Of a stretch of DNA of 64,000 nucleotides, positions 7,423 to 16,030 are shown piece by piece. The position numbers and the translations under genes are program-made. The stretch covers positions 186,001 through 250,000 of the forward strand of contig NZ_JGZK01000002.1 of assembly GCF_000741695.1 (NCBI RefSeq). The letters are read 5' to 3'. The notes beneath the pieces are model-generated. The model ran no database searches, was not told where the DNA came from, and was given only the letters and a program-made list of their open reading frames with translations. How positions within the stretch are numbered: the first letter of the stretch is position 1; each line of letters starts with the position of its first letter. This DNA comes from Bifidobacterium reuteri DSM 23975. GTDB taxonomy: Bacteria > Actinomycetota > Actinomycetes > Actinomycetales > Bifidobacteriaceae.

Positions 7423-10017
7423 TTAGTGAGCGATACCCATCACGCCCAAGCACCAGGCGTTCTCGTAGGAGACTTCCTCCCACTGCTTGTATCGCCCGGA
7501 AATGCCGCCGTGACCGGCCTCCACCTCTATTTTGGCCACCGCATCCACGCCAGCCGACTGCAGCCGGGCCAGCCATTTCAGCGGTTCGACATACAGCACG
7601 CGCGTATCGTTCATCGACGTGGTGATGAAGATGCGGGGGAACCGGGAAGCGGGCGCACCGGACTGAGCGGAACCTCTGACGCCATCCTCAGCACCAGCAG
7701 CCTCAGCACCAGCAGCCCCAACCACCGGCACAGGCACGTTCTCATAGGGCGTGTACGTTTTCATATACGCATACACGGCCGGGTCATGCAGCGGATCGCC
7801 CCATTCATCCCATTCGGTGACGGTCAGCGGCAGGTCGGGGTCGAGAATCGACGTGAGCGCGTCCACGAACGGCACATCCGCCTCAATACCCGCATAGCAT
7901 TCCGGTGCCATATTGGCCACCGCACCCATCAGCAGGCCACCGGCGGAACCGCCGTTGGCCACTGTGCGACGCGGATCGGCCAGACGGGCCTCCTGCAGAA
8001 CGCGCGTGGCATCGACGAAATCCTCGAACGAGTGCTTCTTATGCAGGCGACGGCCTTGCTCGTACCAGGCGCGACCCATCTCACCGCCGCCGCGGATGTG
8101 CGGCACGGCATACAGCACACCGCGGTCGAGCATGCTCAGACGAGCCACGGAGAATCCCGGGTCTGAGGAAATCTCGTACGCACCATAGCCGGTGATGAAC
8201 ATCGGGGAATCCTGCGCAGGGAAGTCGCGCCGCCACACCAACGACACTGGAATGCACTCCCCGTCTCGCGCGGTGATCCATACGCGACGCTCCATATAGT
8301 CACGCGGGTCGAAATCACCCAGCACGGTGGCGCGTTTGAGCAACGTGTCCTGCCCGGTGGCAGGGTCAATCTCATGCAGTTCGCCCGGACGGGTGTAGCT
8401 GGCGAACGAGTACCGCATGCGAGGCGCGTCATAGGAGGGATTGCCGCCGGTGCCGATGGTGTACAGGCGCCGGGTCTCGCCGGGAAGGTGGTCGTCGCTG
8501 GCCCCATCGAATGATGCGGTGTGATCCGTTGGCACGGCGGTGGGTTCTGTGCCATCGATGGACTGCACGGCACCATCCGCGTCGCCGGGCACATCGTCGT
8601 CCTGCAGATCCTGCCACAGCCGTTCACCATGGTCACCCGTCTGGTCGGACTGATCGGCGGCCACCAGATCCCAATCGTTCTCCAATGACGGCGGCAGCAG
8701 TTCCGTGAACCGCCACGGGCGTCCGGCCAGGAAATCCTCAGCGGCGGCCTGCTTGGTCATGTACGCCACATGCGGCTGGCCGTCGGAACGGTAGCTCAGC
8801 GTGACAAAATACCTATGCAAGCCGATGCCTTCAATGCCCAGACCGTGCGCACCCTGCAGAATCGCGGGATTCGCCGGATTGAAATAGGCCTCGGTAATCG
8901 GTCGGTCAGGTTCGCCATGCTCACAGCCATACGGCGAGCCGGCAGCCACGCATACGCCTTCACCCAGACGGTATGGGGGCCGATGATTGCGCATGTCGAT
9001 GACGTCGATTTCGAAATTCGGATTATCGGCGTTGTGGTACACCACCGCCAGAGGCACATCCTCGCCGCCTTCGCCGGCGCCCTCGAAGCATGCGAAGCTG
9101 ACATCGTATTCCACGTCTTCCTTGCGGGGGATGAACGGCTGGAACTCGCCATCCGGCGTATCCACCGGCAGCATCCATACTTCGGTGCTGGTTTTCGAGC
9201 CGGTGCCGATCACGATGCTGCGCTCGTCGAAGCTGATGCCCGCCCCGACCCAGAACTTCTCGTCCGCTTCGCGGTACACGCAGACGTCCGATTCGACCGA
9301 CGTGCCCACATGATGCCGCCAGATTGCGCACGGCCGCCAGGAGTCGTCGAGCTCGGTCCAGAACACCCACTGCCCGTCCGGAGTGAAGCAGGCCCCGCCG
9401 ATGCCGGGAAACACTTCCGGCAGTTCCACCGGCTCACCACCCTGCGCGAGCGTGGCATCGAGGTCGCGGATGCGGAAATCGTAGCGTTCGTCGCCGCGCA
9501 GATCCACACCGTAGAGCATCCATCGTCCGTCATGGCTCAGATCCATGCCGCCGAGCCGGAAGAAGTCATGCCCCTCGGACTCCACGTTGGCGTCGAACAC
9601 CACCTGCTCGCCCGGCATCGAACCGGGAGCGCCTTGCGGATCGACCTCCGGCGGGTCCCAATCGTCGGCGCCGCGCACCGGCATGCGGCACTGCACACCG
9701 TACTGTTTGCCTTGCTGGGTGCGCGTGAAGTACCAGTAGTCGTTGATGCGCGTGGGAACGGACATGTCCGTCTCCTCCACATGCGCCTTGAGCTCCTCGA
9801 ACAATGTGCGCCGCAGCCCTGCCAGATGGGCCATGCGCGCCTCGCAGTATTTGTTCTGCGCGGCCACATAATCCCGCACATCGGCGGATTCCTTGTCGCG
9901 CATCCATTCGTAATCATCGTTGAACACGTCGCCGTGGAATTCACGGCGCTTGGGTTCACGTTTGGCCACTGGCGGCGTCGGCGTCATCGCTGCGCCTGAT
10001 TCGGTCATTTCAGTCAT
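7423..10017 (-). CDS. ptrB: Prolyl oligopeptidase-family serine peptidase (oligopeptidase B-like)
   Basis: 864 residues, S9A family. The N-terminal two thirds is the beta-propeller (NDDYEWMRD start, repeated blades), and the C-terminal alpha/beta-hydrolase domain carries the nucleophile elbow NGGSAGGLLMG, an acid region around MNDTRV and the terminal His in EAGHGGISGR. These enzymes cut short peptides, in oligopeptidase B after basic residues. It is longer than the usual 680-720 residues because of an acidic insertion (about 450-510, rich in Asp/Gln/Gly) and an Ala/Gly/Glu stretch just before the acid residue region. No signal peptide is seen, so it is probably cytoplasmic. Confidence 0.9.
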   Translation of the reverse strand: MTEMTESGAAMTPTPPVAKREPKRREFHGDVFNDDYEWMRDKESADVRDYVAAQNKYCEARMAHLAGLRRTLFEELKAHVEETDMSVPTRINDYWYFTRTQQGKQYGVQCRMPVRGADDWDPPEVDPQGAPGSMPGEQVVFDANVESEGHDFFRLGGMDLSHDGRWMLYGVDLRGDERYDFRIRDLDATLAQGGEPVELPEVFPGIGGACFTPDGQWVFWTELDDSWRPCAIWRHHVGTSVESDVCVYREADEKFWVGAGISFDERSIVIGTGSKTSTEVWMLPVDTPDGEFQPFIPRKEDVEYDVSFACFEGAGEGGEDVPLAVVYHNADNPNFEIDVIDMRNHRPPYRLGEGVCVAAGSPYGCEHGEPDRPITEAYFNPANPAILQGAHGLGIEGIGLHRYFVTLSYRSDGQPHVAYMTKQAAAEDFLAGRPWRFTELLPPSLENDWDLVAADQSDQTGDHGERLWQDLQDDDVPGDADGAVQSIDGTEPTAVPTDHTASFDGASDDHLPGETRRLYTIGTGGNPSYDAPRMRYSFASYTRPGELHEIDPATGQDTLLKRATVLGDFDPRDYMERRVWITARDGECIPVSLVWRRDFPAQDSPMFITGYGAYEISSDPGFSVARLSMLDRGVLYAVPHIRGGGEMGRAWYEQGRRLHKKHSFEDFVDATRVLQEARLADPRRTVANGGSAGGLLMGAVANMAPECYAGIEADVPFVDALTSILDPDLPLTVTEWDEWGDPLHDPAVYAYMKTYTPYENVPVPVVGAAGAEAAGAEDGVRGSAQSGAPASRFPRIFITTSMNDTRVLYVEPLKWLARLQSAGVDAVAKIEVEAGHGGISGRYKQWEEVSYENAWCLGVMGIAH

Positions 10018-10108
10018 ATCACGCGATTGTACGCGCCGGTAAGGGACGAACCGGCACCGTCAACGACCCATACCACGCAGAATACGGACCAATCTGCGTT
10101 ACAAGCCG

Positions 10109-11386
10109 CTAATCCGCGTTCTTCGCGTGCTCCTTGAGATACGGCAGCATGGTTTTGAGCAGGTTCGCTCCGGTGGTGCCAGTGAACACCGGCACTTCGG
10201 TGACCGGCATCGGCTGGGTCGACGTCAATCCCGCGACGGACGCCAGGCCGGGCGCCTCCTTCGGACTGAGCTGACGGATGGCGATGGCCAGCACGCGCCC
10301 GGGATACCGTTTGACGATAGTGGCGTACGTGGTGGGGTCCTTCTGACCATCATCGCCCACCAGAATGAACTTCATGTCCGGGAAATCCGCCATCAGCTGT
10401 TCGGCGAATTCCAGTTTGTGCTGCGGACCCGTGGGAACGAAGGTCTTGGGCCTCGGATCGAGGTCGCGAAGCAGCAGCGGCCCCTCCGGGAATCCGTGGT
10501 CGATGATGAAGTTGCGAATCGCGCTCTCCACATTCCACGGCGACGTGGACAGGTAGAAGAACGGGGCGTCCGGGAACAGGTCGGAGATGCGGGTGAACAG
10601 CACGCTCATGCCCGGCACGGAGGCTTTTTTCTTGGGATCGAGGAACAGCAGGTTGTAGGCGGCCTTCCACAGTACCGGGGCCTGGGTAATCATGATCGTG
10701 TCGTCCACGTCCGAGATGATGCCCACTTTGGCGCTGGCCGGGATGGTGTACAGATTCGCGCTGACCGGCTTGCGGCCGGGCACACTGTACGAAACGCGAT
10801 GGATGCCCGCGCTCAGGCGGTGTTCTGCCACCAGATCCAAGTATCCTGCCGAATCGGAGATCGCGTATTCTCCGCTCATGTCGCGGGTGCGATCCACTTT
10901 GTCATAGACTTCGGAGACGCCGACCTGCACGGTGTTGAGCGGCGTGCCATCAATGCTGGCCTGCACATGCGTGCGGCCGGCCGGCACGGCCAGCATACCT
11001 CGGATGCCGCGCGTCAGCTCGCCGGACTGGCCGTGGGCGGGACCATATACGGTACGGCAGATCAGGCGCGAATAGTCGCCGGTTCCATAGCCCACATACG
11101 GTTCCACGCGCGGGAACCAGCCCCATCCGCGCACCACTTCAGCTGACAGATGCGACCACATGCCGAACGTACGAGTGATTGCCCGACGGATGAACCGGGT
11201 CAACGGCGGCTTGACTTCAAAGCGCTCCCGCTTCGATGGCGCATCGAATGTGGTGGTCGCCGCGCGCGCAGGAATCGGCACGGTAGGCATGTCGTCCGCC
11301 GGCGCAGGCGCACTGGAGTGATGCGGCAGATGCAATGACTCCAGACGCCTGCCAGCGGCTTCAAAATCCTCGCGTGGGCTTCTCAT
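10109..11386 (-). CDS. App1-family (DUF2183) phosphatase domain protein
   Basis: 425 residues from ATG 11386 (a GTG nine bases further up is in frame). The C-terminal half has the HAD-like signature of the App1 catalytic domain: GIISDVDDTIM (DxDxT), FFYLSTSPWNV and LVGDDGQKDP. In yeast App1 this domain is a phosphatidate phosphatase; the bacterial role is not established. The N-terminal half (about 60-200) resembles the beta-sandwich found before this domain in actinobacterial homologs. Cytoplasmic, no membrane segment seen. It is followed by the oligopeptidase gene 91 bp downstream, with only a weak hairpin (about 10072-10097) between. Confidence 0.85.
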   Translation of the reverse strand: MRSPREDFEAAGRRLESLHLPHHSSAPAPADDMPTVPIPARAATTTFDAPSKRERFEVKPPLTRFIRRAITRTFGMWSHLSAEVVRGWGWFPRVEPYVGYGTGDYSRLICRTVYGPAHGQSGELTRGIRGMLAVPAGRTHVQASIDGTPLNTVQVGVSEVYDKVDRTRDMSGEYAISDSAGYLDLVAEHRLSAGIHRVSYSVPGRKPVSANLYTIPASAKVGIISDVDDTIMITQAPVLWKAAYNLLFLDPKKKASVPGMSVLFTRISDLFPDAPFFYLSTSPWNVESAIRNFIIDHGFPEGPLLLRDLDPRPKTFVPTGPQHKLEFAEQLMADFPDMKFILVGDDGQKDPTTYATIVKRYPGRVLAIAIRQLSPKEAPGLASVAGLTSTQPMPVTEVPVFTGTTGANLLKTMLPYLKEHAKNAD

Positions 11387-11410
11387 GCACCCCACTATAG
11401 GCCATGCATG

Positions 11411-11848
11411 CTATGAGTCGGCATCAGTCCAGCGGATGATTTTGGCGTACTCGTCAGCGCTGAGCAGCTCCGGCTCGTCGTCATCGAGCTCGACCTTGAG
11501 AATCCACCCCTCGCCGTACGGGTCGCCGTTGATCACGGAGGGATCGTCGGACACGTCGCGGTTCACGTACTTCACCGTGCCGGCTACCGGGCTGATCATG
11601 GGCTGCACGGCCTTGGAGGACTCCAGTTCCACAATCTCGTCGCCGGCCTCCACACGGGAACCAGGTTCGGGCAAATCCACGAACACGAGCTCGCCGAGCT
11701 GGTCGGCCGCGTATTCGGTGATGCCGAGGATGGCAAGGTCCTCATCCGAGCGATCCACCCAGACGTGTTCGTCGGAGTATTCGAGATGCTCGGGAATGTC
11801 GAGGTTCAGCGGCTGTTCGTTGTCTTCTGTTTCGCTTGTTTCGCTCAT
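11411..11848 (-). CDS. gcvH: Glycine cleavage system H-like protein (lipoyl carrier)
   Basis: 145 residues, GcvH family. The lipoylated lysine is in ELESSKAV (about residue 79), followed by PVAGTVKYVN and DPYGEGWILKVEL, all hallmarks of H protein. The N-terminus has an acidic extension of about 15 residues. H protein shuttles the aminomethyl group from the P to the T protein, but no gcvP, gcvT or lpd is in this window, so its partner here is open. The next gene downstream on the minus strand is the App1-like gene, 25 bp away. The lipoate ligase at 4.8-6.2 kb is a likely modifier. Confidence 0.93.
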   Translation of the reverse strand: MSETSETEDNEQPLNLDIPEHLEYSDEHVWVDRSDEDLAILGITEYAADQLGELVFVDLPEPGSRVEAGDEIVELESSKAVQPMISPVAGTVKYVNRDVSDDPSVINGDPYGEGWILKVELDDDEPELLSADEYAKIIRWTDADS

Positions 11849-11864
11849 AGTGCCCAGCCTAGCA

Positions 11865-12022
11865 GCCTACAGCTCCCGCCCGAGCCACTCCTCAGGTTGA
11901 CTACCCCTCAGACCCGCTTCGCGGGCCAGCTCCCCTGACAAGGGGAGCCAGAAAAGCATCTGCTGACGTAGGAACCGCCACAAAACATGACACGCCTACA
12001 GCTCCCGCCCGAGCCACTCCTC
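11865..12022. repeat. 29-bp direct duplication of the nudC 3' end bracketing a dispersed repeat (block 3)
   Basis: The 29 bases at 11994-12022, which include the last codons and stop of nudC, recur identically at 11865-11893. Between them lie about 100 bp holding a dispersed palindromic module (11900-11949, CTACCCCTCAGACC...AAGGGGAGCC) and a short unique stretch. The arrangement looks like insertion of the repeat with duplication of the target. Confidence 0.85.
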
Positions 12023-13249
12023 GATCATGTAGCGCGCGATGGTGGCACGTCCGGGGGCGGCCATGCGTCCGGAGATCAGCTCGGCGGTGTATTCGTCGCG
12101 CGTGACCCAACGGGCGGTCACGGTTTCCGAACCGTCCACATGCACGTCCGTGGTGACGGCGTGCGCCTTGAACGCCATCATGAGCGACGCGGGGAACGGC
12201 CACGGCTGCGAACCGAGGTAGCGCACCTCGCCCAAGGTGATGCCGGTCTCCTCCTTGGCCTCGCGCCGCGCCGCGTGCTCGAGGTTCTCCCCCGCCTCCA
12301 CGAATCCGGCGGAGACGGAGTAGAGCCGTTCGTCCTTCCATGCCGCATTGTGTTGCAGCAGCAACCGGTCATGGCCGTCCACAATCGCGGTGATCACGGC
12401 GGGCTCGATACGCGGGAACAGGATCCGGTTGCCGTCCGCCGCATTGCTGCACCGCTGCGCCCAGCCGGCGAGCGCGGTTTCGACCGGCGCGCCACAGGTC
12501 GGGCAATACCGCTGCCGACTGTGCCAGATGCTCAGGGTGACGGCGCTGGTGGCCTGCCCGGCCTCGCGCGCATTGGCGTGGGGTGCGAAGCCGCGCAGAT
12601 CCGCCCAGTCGAACCGGTCGACGGCTTGCTGCAGCAGGGTCGGTTTGGGCTGGCGAGGCTGCTCACCGGCGATGCCGACCGATTCGTCGAACGCATCATC
12701 CGCGCCCTGTCCGGCGGAATCCGAGACGCTGAGGTTGCCATCGACGGTACCGGAATCCTCGGTTCCCAATACGCCGACGATTCCAGGGGTCGACGCGCCC
12801 GCCGGATTGCCGACGGCGCTGCTGCTGGCACCGGCGGCGGCACCAACGGCGTCTGGCGCCCCGGCTGCACGATTGACGGCACCCGGTTCAGGCACCCGGG
12901 AGATGTCGATGGCGACGACGCATTCGCCGCGCACACCGCCATAGGAGCCGAGGAACATGGCCACGGCCTGCGGATACCGTTTGAGTTCCGCGGCGACGTA
13001 CGCGCCCGGCAAGGTGGCGAGCCGCAGTTTGACGTTCTCATAATCCACCAACTCGCCTTGTCCGCGGGGCACGGCGACCAGTCCGTTGCGCGTGAGGATG
13101 ACTTTGGTGGCGGGGTCCTCCAGCAGATGCCCGATGAGTCCCGGTTCGCCCCGTCGATCGACTTGGTAGTCGATGTCGCCTTGCGCGAGCGGCAGGAACG
13201 GCAGCGCGCGGGTCAGTGCCAATGGTGAGAAATGGATATCAGCGGTCAT
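11996..13249 (-). CDS. nudC: NADH pyrophosphatase, Nudix family (NudC-like)
   Basis: 417 residues. The Nudix box GFVEAGENLEHAARREAKEETGI and, after it, the NudC-specific SQPWPFPASLM motif identify an NADH pyrophosphatase/NAD-decapping type enzyme that hydrolyses NAD(H) to NMN(H) and AMP. A zinc-ribbon precedes the catalytic domain, but only three cysteines are visible (CPTCG and a single RCSNA), the fourth being absent. A 60-70-residue Ala/Gly/Ser-rich linker (about 115-180) lengthens the protein beyond the usual 260-310 residues. The alpha/beta hydrolase gene ends 8 bp upstream of its start, so the two are likely cotranscribed. Confidence 0.9.
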   Translation of the reverse strand: MTADIHFSPLALTRALPFLPLAQGDIDYQVDRRGEPGLIGHLLEDPATKVILTRNGLVAVPRGQGELVDYENVKLRLATLPGAYVAAELKRYPQAVAMFLGSYGGVRGECVVAIDISRVPEPGAVNRAAGAPDAVGAAAGASSSAVGNPAGASTPGIVGVLGTEDSGTVDGNLSVSDSAGQGADDAFDESVGIAGEQPRQPKPTLLQQAVDRFDWADLRGFAPHANAREAGQATSAVTLSIWHSRQRYCPTCGAPVETALAGWAQRCSNAADGNRILFPRIEPAVITAIVDGHDRLLLQHNAAWKDERLYSVSAGFVEAGENLEHAARREAKEETGITLGEVRYLGSQPWPFPASLMMAFKAHAVTTDVHVDGSETVTARWVTRDEYTAELISGRMAAPGRATIARYMIEEWLGREL

Positions 13250-13257
13250 GCTCTACC

Positions 13258-14106
13258 TCAGTCCTGATCCTGCACCCGGCGCACGAGAGCGAGCAGCGCA
13301 CGGGCCACGGTGTCGGGATGCTCGACGGCGCTGAAGTGGCCGCAATCGGGAATGGCGGTGAATGTGGCGCCGGTGATGCGGTCGGCCAGCGGACGCATGA
13401 CGCCGGGGTTACTGGTGGGGTCGAGTTCGCCGGAGACGACGGCGGTCGGCGCGGTGATGGTTTCGGGTACCTTGCCCATGTCGGGGCGACCGTAGGTCAT
13501 GCGCTGACGCCATGCGAGGCCCGCAGGGTCCTGTTCGCTGATCCACTGGGTCATGGTGGCGATGAACTCAGGGGATTTCTTGACGGTGGAGTCGCCGTCG
13601 GACGGCTTGGCGAAATGCATCACCGGTTCCACGGAGTTGGTCTGTTCGGCGGCGTCCGCCATGGCGAGGCGCGGTTCGCCGCCCACACCGTCGGATGCGG
13701 CCATCGTGTCGCACAGGGCGAGGCCGGCCACGGTCTCGGGATGACGGCGTTGGATGTCCATCGCCACATAGCCGCCCATGGACAGGCCCACCCAGATGGC
13801 CTGCGTGTATCCTGCGGACTTCACCAGGTCCACGTAGGCGTCCGCGAGACGGTCCAGAGCCTCGGTGTAGGCGCCGTTGGCGAGCCTCGGGCCGGAGTCC
13901 TCCGCGCTCGGCACCGGGGACTGCCCGGAGCCGGCCATGTCCGGCGCCCAGATGGGGAACGGGGGGACGTCGTCCAGATCGGCGAAGTCGGCGAGCGCCT
14001 TGGCGCATACGTCCCACATGCGGTGATCCACCGGATAGGCGTTCATCAGCACCACCGGCACACCCTCACCCTCGCGATACACATGATTCACCAATTCAAT
14101 TGCCAT
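13258..14106 (-). CDS. Alpha/beta-hydrolase fold protein
   Basis: 282 residues. It has the alpha/beta-hydrolase layout: VVLMNAYPVDHRMW near the oxyanion position, the nucleophile elbow GLSMGGYVAM (Ser about 107), VVSGELDPTSNP with the acid residue, and IPDCGHFSAVEHPD with the His. Related proteins include haloperoxidase-like and 3-oxoadipate enol-lactonase-like esterases. The sequence does not fix the substrate. It is the first gene of a probable pair with nudC (8-bp gap). Confidence 0.88.
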   Translation of the reverse strand: MAIELVNHVYREGEGVPVVLMNAYPVDHRMWDVCAKALADFADLDDVPPFPIWAPDMAGSGQSPVPSAEDSGPRLANGAYTEALDRLADAYVDLVKSAGYTQAIWVGLSMGGYVAMDIQRRHPETVAGLALCDTMAASDGVGGEPRLAMADAAEQTNSVEPVMHFAKPSDGDSTVKKSPEFIATMTQWISEQDPAGLAWRQRMTYGRPDMGKVPETITAPTAVVSGELDPTSNPGVMRPLADRITGATFTAIPDCGHFSAVEHPDTVARALLALVRRVQDQD

Positions 14107-14162
14107 AACTACACACTTTCATTCGTTATATACAAACGATCCATATCGGGCTCCTCTGATGA

Positions 14163-14277
14163 CTACCCCTCAGTCGGCTACGCCGACAGCTCCCCTGACA
14201 AGGGGAGCCGACCAGGCTTCCGAATATCGGCCCCCTCTGACGAGGGGGCTGTCAGCGAAGCTGACTGGGGGAGAGAC
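14163..14277. repeat. Dispersed palindromic repeat block 4
   Basis: One CTACCCCTCAGTCGG...GGGGAGCC module (14163-14209) and one GGCCCCCTCTGACGAG...GACTGGGGGAGAG module (14229-14275) in the gap upstream of the alpha/beta hydrolase start and downstream of the DUF4916 gene. Confidence 0.8.
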
Positions 14278-14332
14278 CAAACCCGAGCCAACCTGAATAA
14301 GCCGGCCAGCACGTTGCCTACAAACTGCTCCT

Positions 14333-14965
14333 TCACACTCCGGCCCAGGCTAGGGCTTGACGCACGATGCGGCCGTGCCCGTTGACCATCTGGTCGATGA
14401 ACTTGTCCATCAGGTCGCTCTTGGGATCGACCCATTCCACGTCGAGCGTCTCGTCCTGCGGCTTGCAATCTCCGGCAATCGCCACTACATAGCACAATGC
14501 GATGGCGTGCTGACGCGGGTCGTAGTAGTCGCCCAGGCCCGGGGTCGGGAAGAATTCGGCGACCGTGAACGGCTGGAGGGATGCGGGAAGCATCGGCAGC
14601 GCGATGTCGCCCAGGTCCTTGGCCACGTTGCGTGCGATGGCTTCGCGCAGCGACTCGTGGAACAGCACGCGCCCGGTGATCAGCGTGCGCTCGATAGAAC
14701 CGTCGTCCGAGACGCGCAGCAGCGACCCTACCTGCGATATGCGGCCCATGTCATCCGTGCGCACCGGCACGATCTCCACATAGGCGATGGGCATCTGGTG
14801 ACGCGCGCGGTTGATGTCCGCAGGCCCCAGCCATCCCGGCGGGTTGCCGTGGCCGGAGCCGCCTCCGTGGATGAAATCCTCGGGGGTGATGTTGTCGAAT
14901 TCACCGCGATTGCGATTGGCGTCGAAGTCGCCCTCGGAGGGCACCTCATCATTCAAGACTGGCAT
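14333..14965 (-). CDS. DUF4916 / Nudix-like protein
   Basis: 210 residues from ATG 14965, chosen because GGGAAG lies six bases before it; an ATG nine bases earlier and a longer frame to 15025 lack such a site. The sequence (NPPGWLGPADINRARHQMPIAY..., LLRVSDDGSIERTLITGRVL, ESLREAIARNVAKDLGD) matches the actinobacterial DUF4916 family, which has a Nudix-like fold. The canonical Nudix box GX5EX7REUXEEXGU is not intact: the region reads RESLREAIARNVAKDLGD-like, so hydrolase activity is doubtful. Role unknown. Confidence 0.75.
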   Translation of the reverse strand: MPVLNDEVPSEGDFDANRNRGEFDNITPEDFIHGGGSGHGNPPGWLGPADINRARHQMPIAYVEIVPVRTDDMGRISQVGSLLRVSDDGSIERTLITGRVLFHESLREAIARNVAKDLGDIALPMLPASLQPFTVAEFFPTPGLGDYYDPRQHAIALCYVVAIAGDCKPQDETLDVEWVDPKSDLMDKFIDQMVNGHGRIVRQALAWAGV

Positions 14966-15219
14966 GCTTCCCATTATCGCGCGCGACCGCGCGAATGGGC
15001 TCCTCTCGCAGCAAAATCTGGGCAAACGTTCAGATGGGTTGTGGAAGGTTCGCGGGAGGTTCAGCTCAGTATGGCCCGGCTCGCACCGGTACGGAGCGGT
15101 ACGGTTGATGCGGCACCAATTCGGCTCGGTTCAGCTCGGTTCGGCCGGCAGCGCAACGCAGGCTGAATTGTTGGGTGGTACTGCCAAGCTTGAGCACAAC
15201 CGACAGAATGGAGACCACC

Positions 15220-15591
15220 ATGGCAACCAAGGCCATCACTTCAGCTGATTTTGAGCAGACCATCACCGACAACGAAATCGTGTTCGTGGACTTCTGGGCC
15301 ACGTGGTGCGGCCCGTGCCGCGCATTCGGCCCGATTTTCGAGGCCGCGTCCGACAAGCCCGAAAACAAGGACATCGCCTTTGTGAAGGTGGATATCGACG
15401 CGAACCAGGATCTGGCGCAGGCGGCCGGCATCCAGGCCGTACCCACGCTGATGATCGCCAAGCAGGGCGAGGTCATCTTCCAGCAGGCCGGCGCCCTGCA
15501 GGCCGGCGATCTGGACGATCTCATCAGTCAGGCCAAGGCGCTCGACCTTGCCGCCGCCAAGGCTCAGGCCGCAGCCCAAGCACAGAACTGA
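15220..15591 (+). CDS. trxA: Thioredoxin
   Basis: 123 residues from ATG 15220. A classical thioredoxin: VFVDFWATWCGPCR with the redox-active CxxC, FVKVDIDANQDLAQAAGI, the cis-proline in AVPTLMI and a final amphipathic helix. It ends with an extra Ala/Gln-rich tail of about 15 residues. It reduces protein disulfides in the cytoplasm. GAATGGAGA lies upstream as ribosome-binding site; an earlier in-frame start at 15175 has none. The 194-bp upstream region is rich in short TCGGCTCGGTTC-like direct repeats. Confidence 0.95.
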   Translation: MATKAITSADFEQTITDNEIVFVDFWATWCGPCRAFGPIFEAASDKPENKDIAFVKVDIDANQDLAQAAGIQAVPTLMIAKQGEVIFQQAGALQAGDLDDLISQAKALDLAAAKAQAAAQAQN

Positions 15592-15609
15592 CTCCGCACT
15601 GGCTCCGCA

Positions 15610-15841
15610 CTGGCCCCCTCTGACGATGGGACTACCCCTCAGTCCCGCTTCGCGGGCCAGCTCGTCCTGCAAATTCGGACGCGCTACGCGCGGCATTCAA
15701 CTGGCTCGCCTGTCGGCTCGCACAGCACCTACAAACAGCTCTGCTGTTTGCTTCACGGTGCTGTCCTGACAAGGGGAGCCAAACAAGCACCCGGCCCCCT
15801 CTGACGAGGGGGCTGTCAGCGAAGTTGACTGGGGGAGAGAC
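15610..15841. repeat. Dispersed palindromic repeat block 5
   Basis: Three modules in a row: the CTACCCCTCAGTCCCGC type, the long CTGCAAATTCGGACGCG...TGTCCTGACAAGGGGAGCC type, and the GGCCCCCTCTGACGAG...GACTGGGGGAGAG type. With about 190 bp of promoter-proximal sequence it fills the 439-bp gap between trxA and the G5-domain gene. No gene is seen there. Confidence 0.8.
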
Positions 15842-16030
15842 CTCTTCGAGTGGTGTTCTTCCAGCGGTGCACCTATGATGAGTGTCAGTGTGCAGCTCGA
15901 CGTATGAAACCTGCACGATGCAAGTAGTTCATATCATGCATAAGTGAATATGCATAACCGAAACCGATGACCGACATCAGCCGCACGTTCGGCGAGACGT
16001 TCGGGCTGCAAATCCAAGTCAAGGAGCGTA

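Noticed and set aside
15842..16030. c-di-AMP (ydaO) riboswitch before the RpfB-like gene
   Set aside because: Such riboswitches often precede cell-wall hydrolase genes in actinobacteria, but I could not find the conserved segments in this leader.
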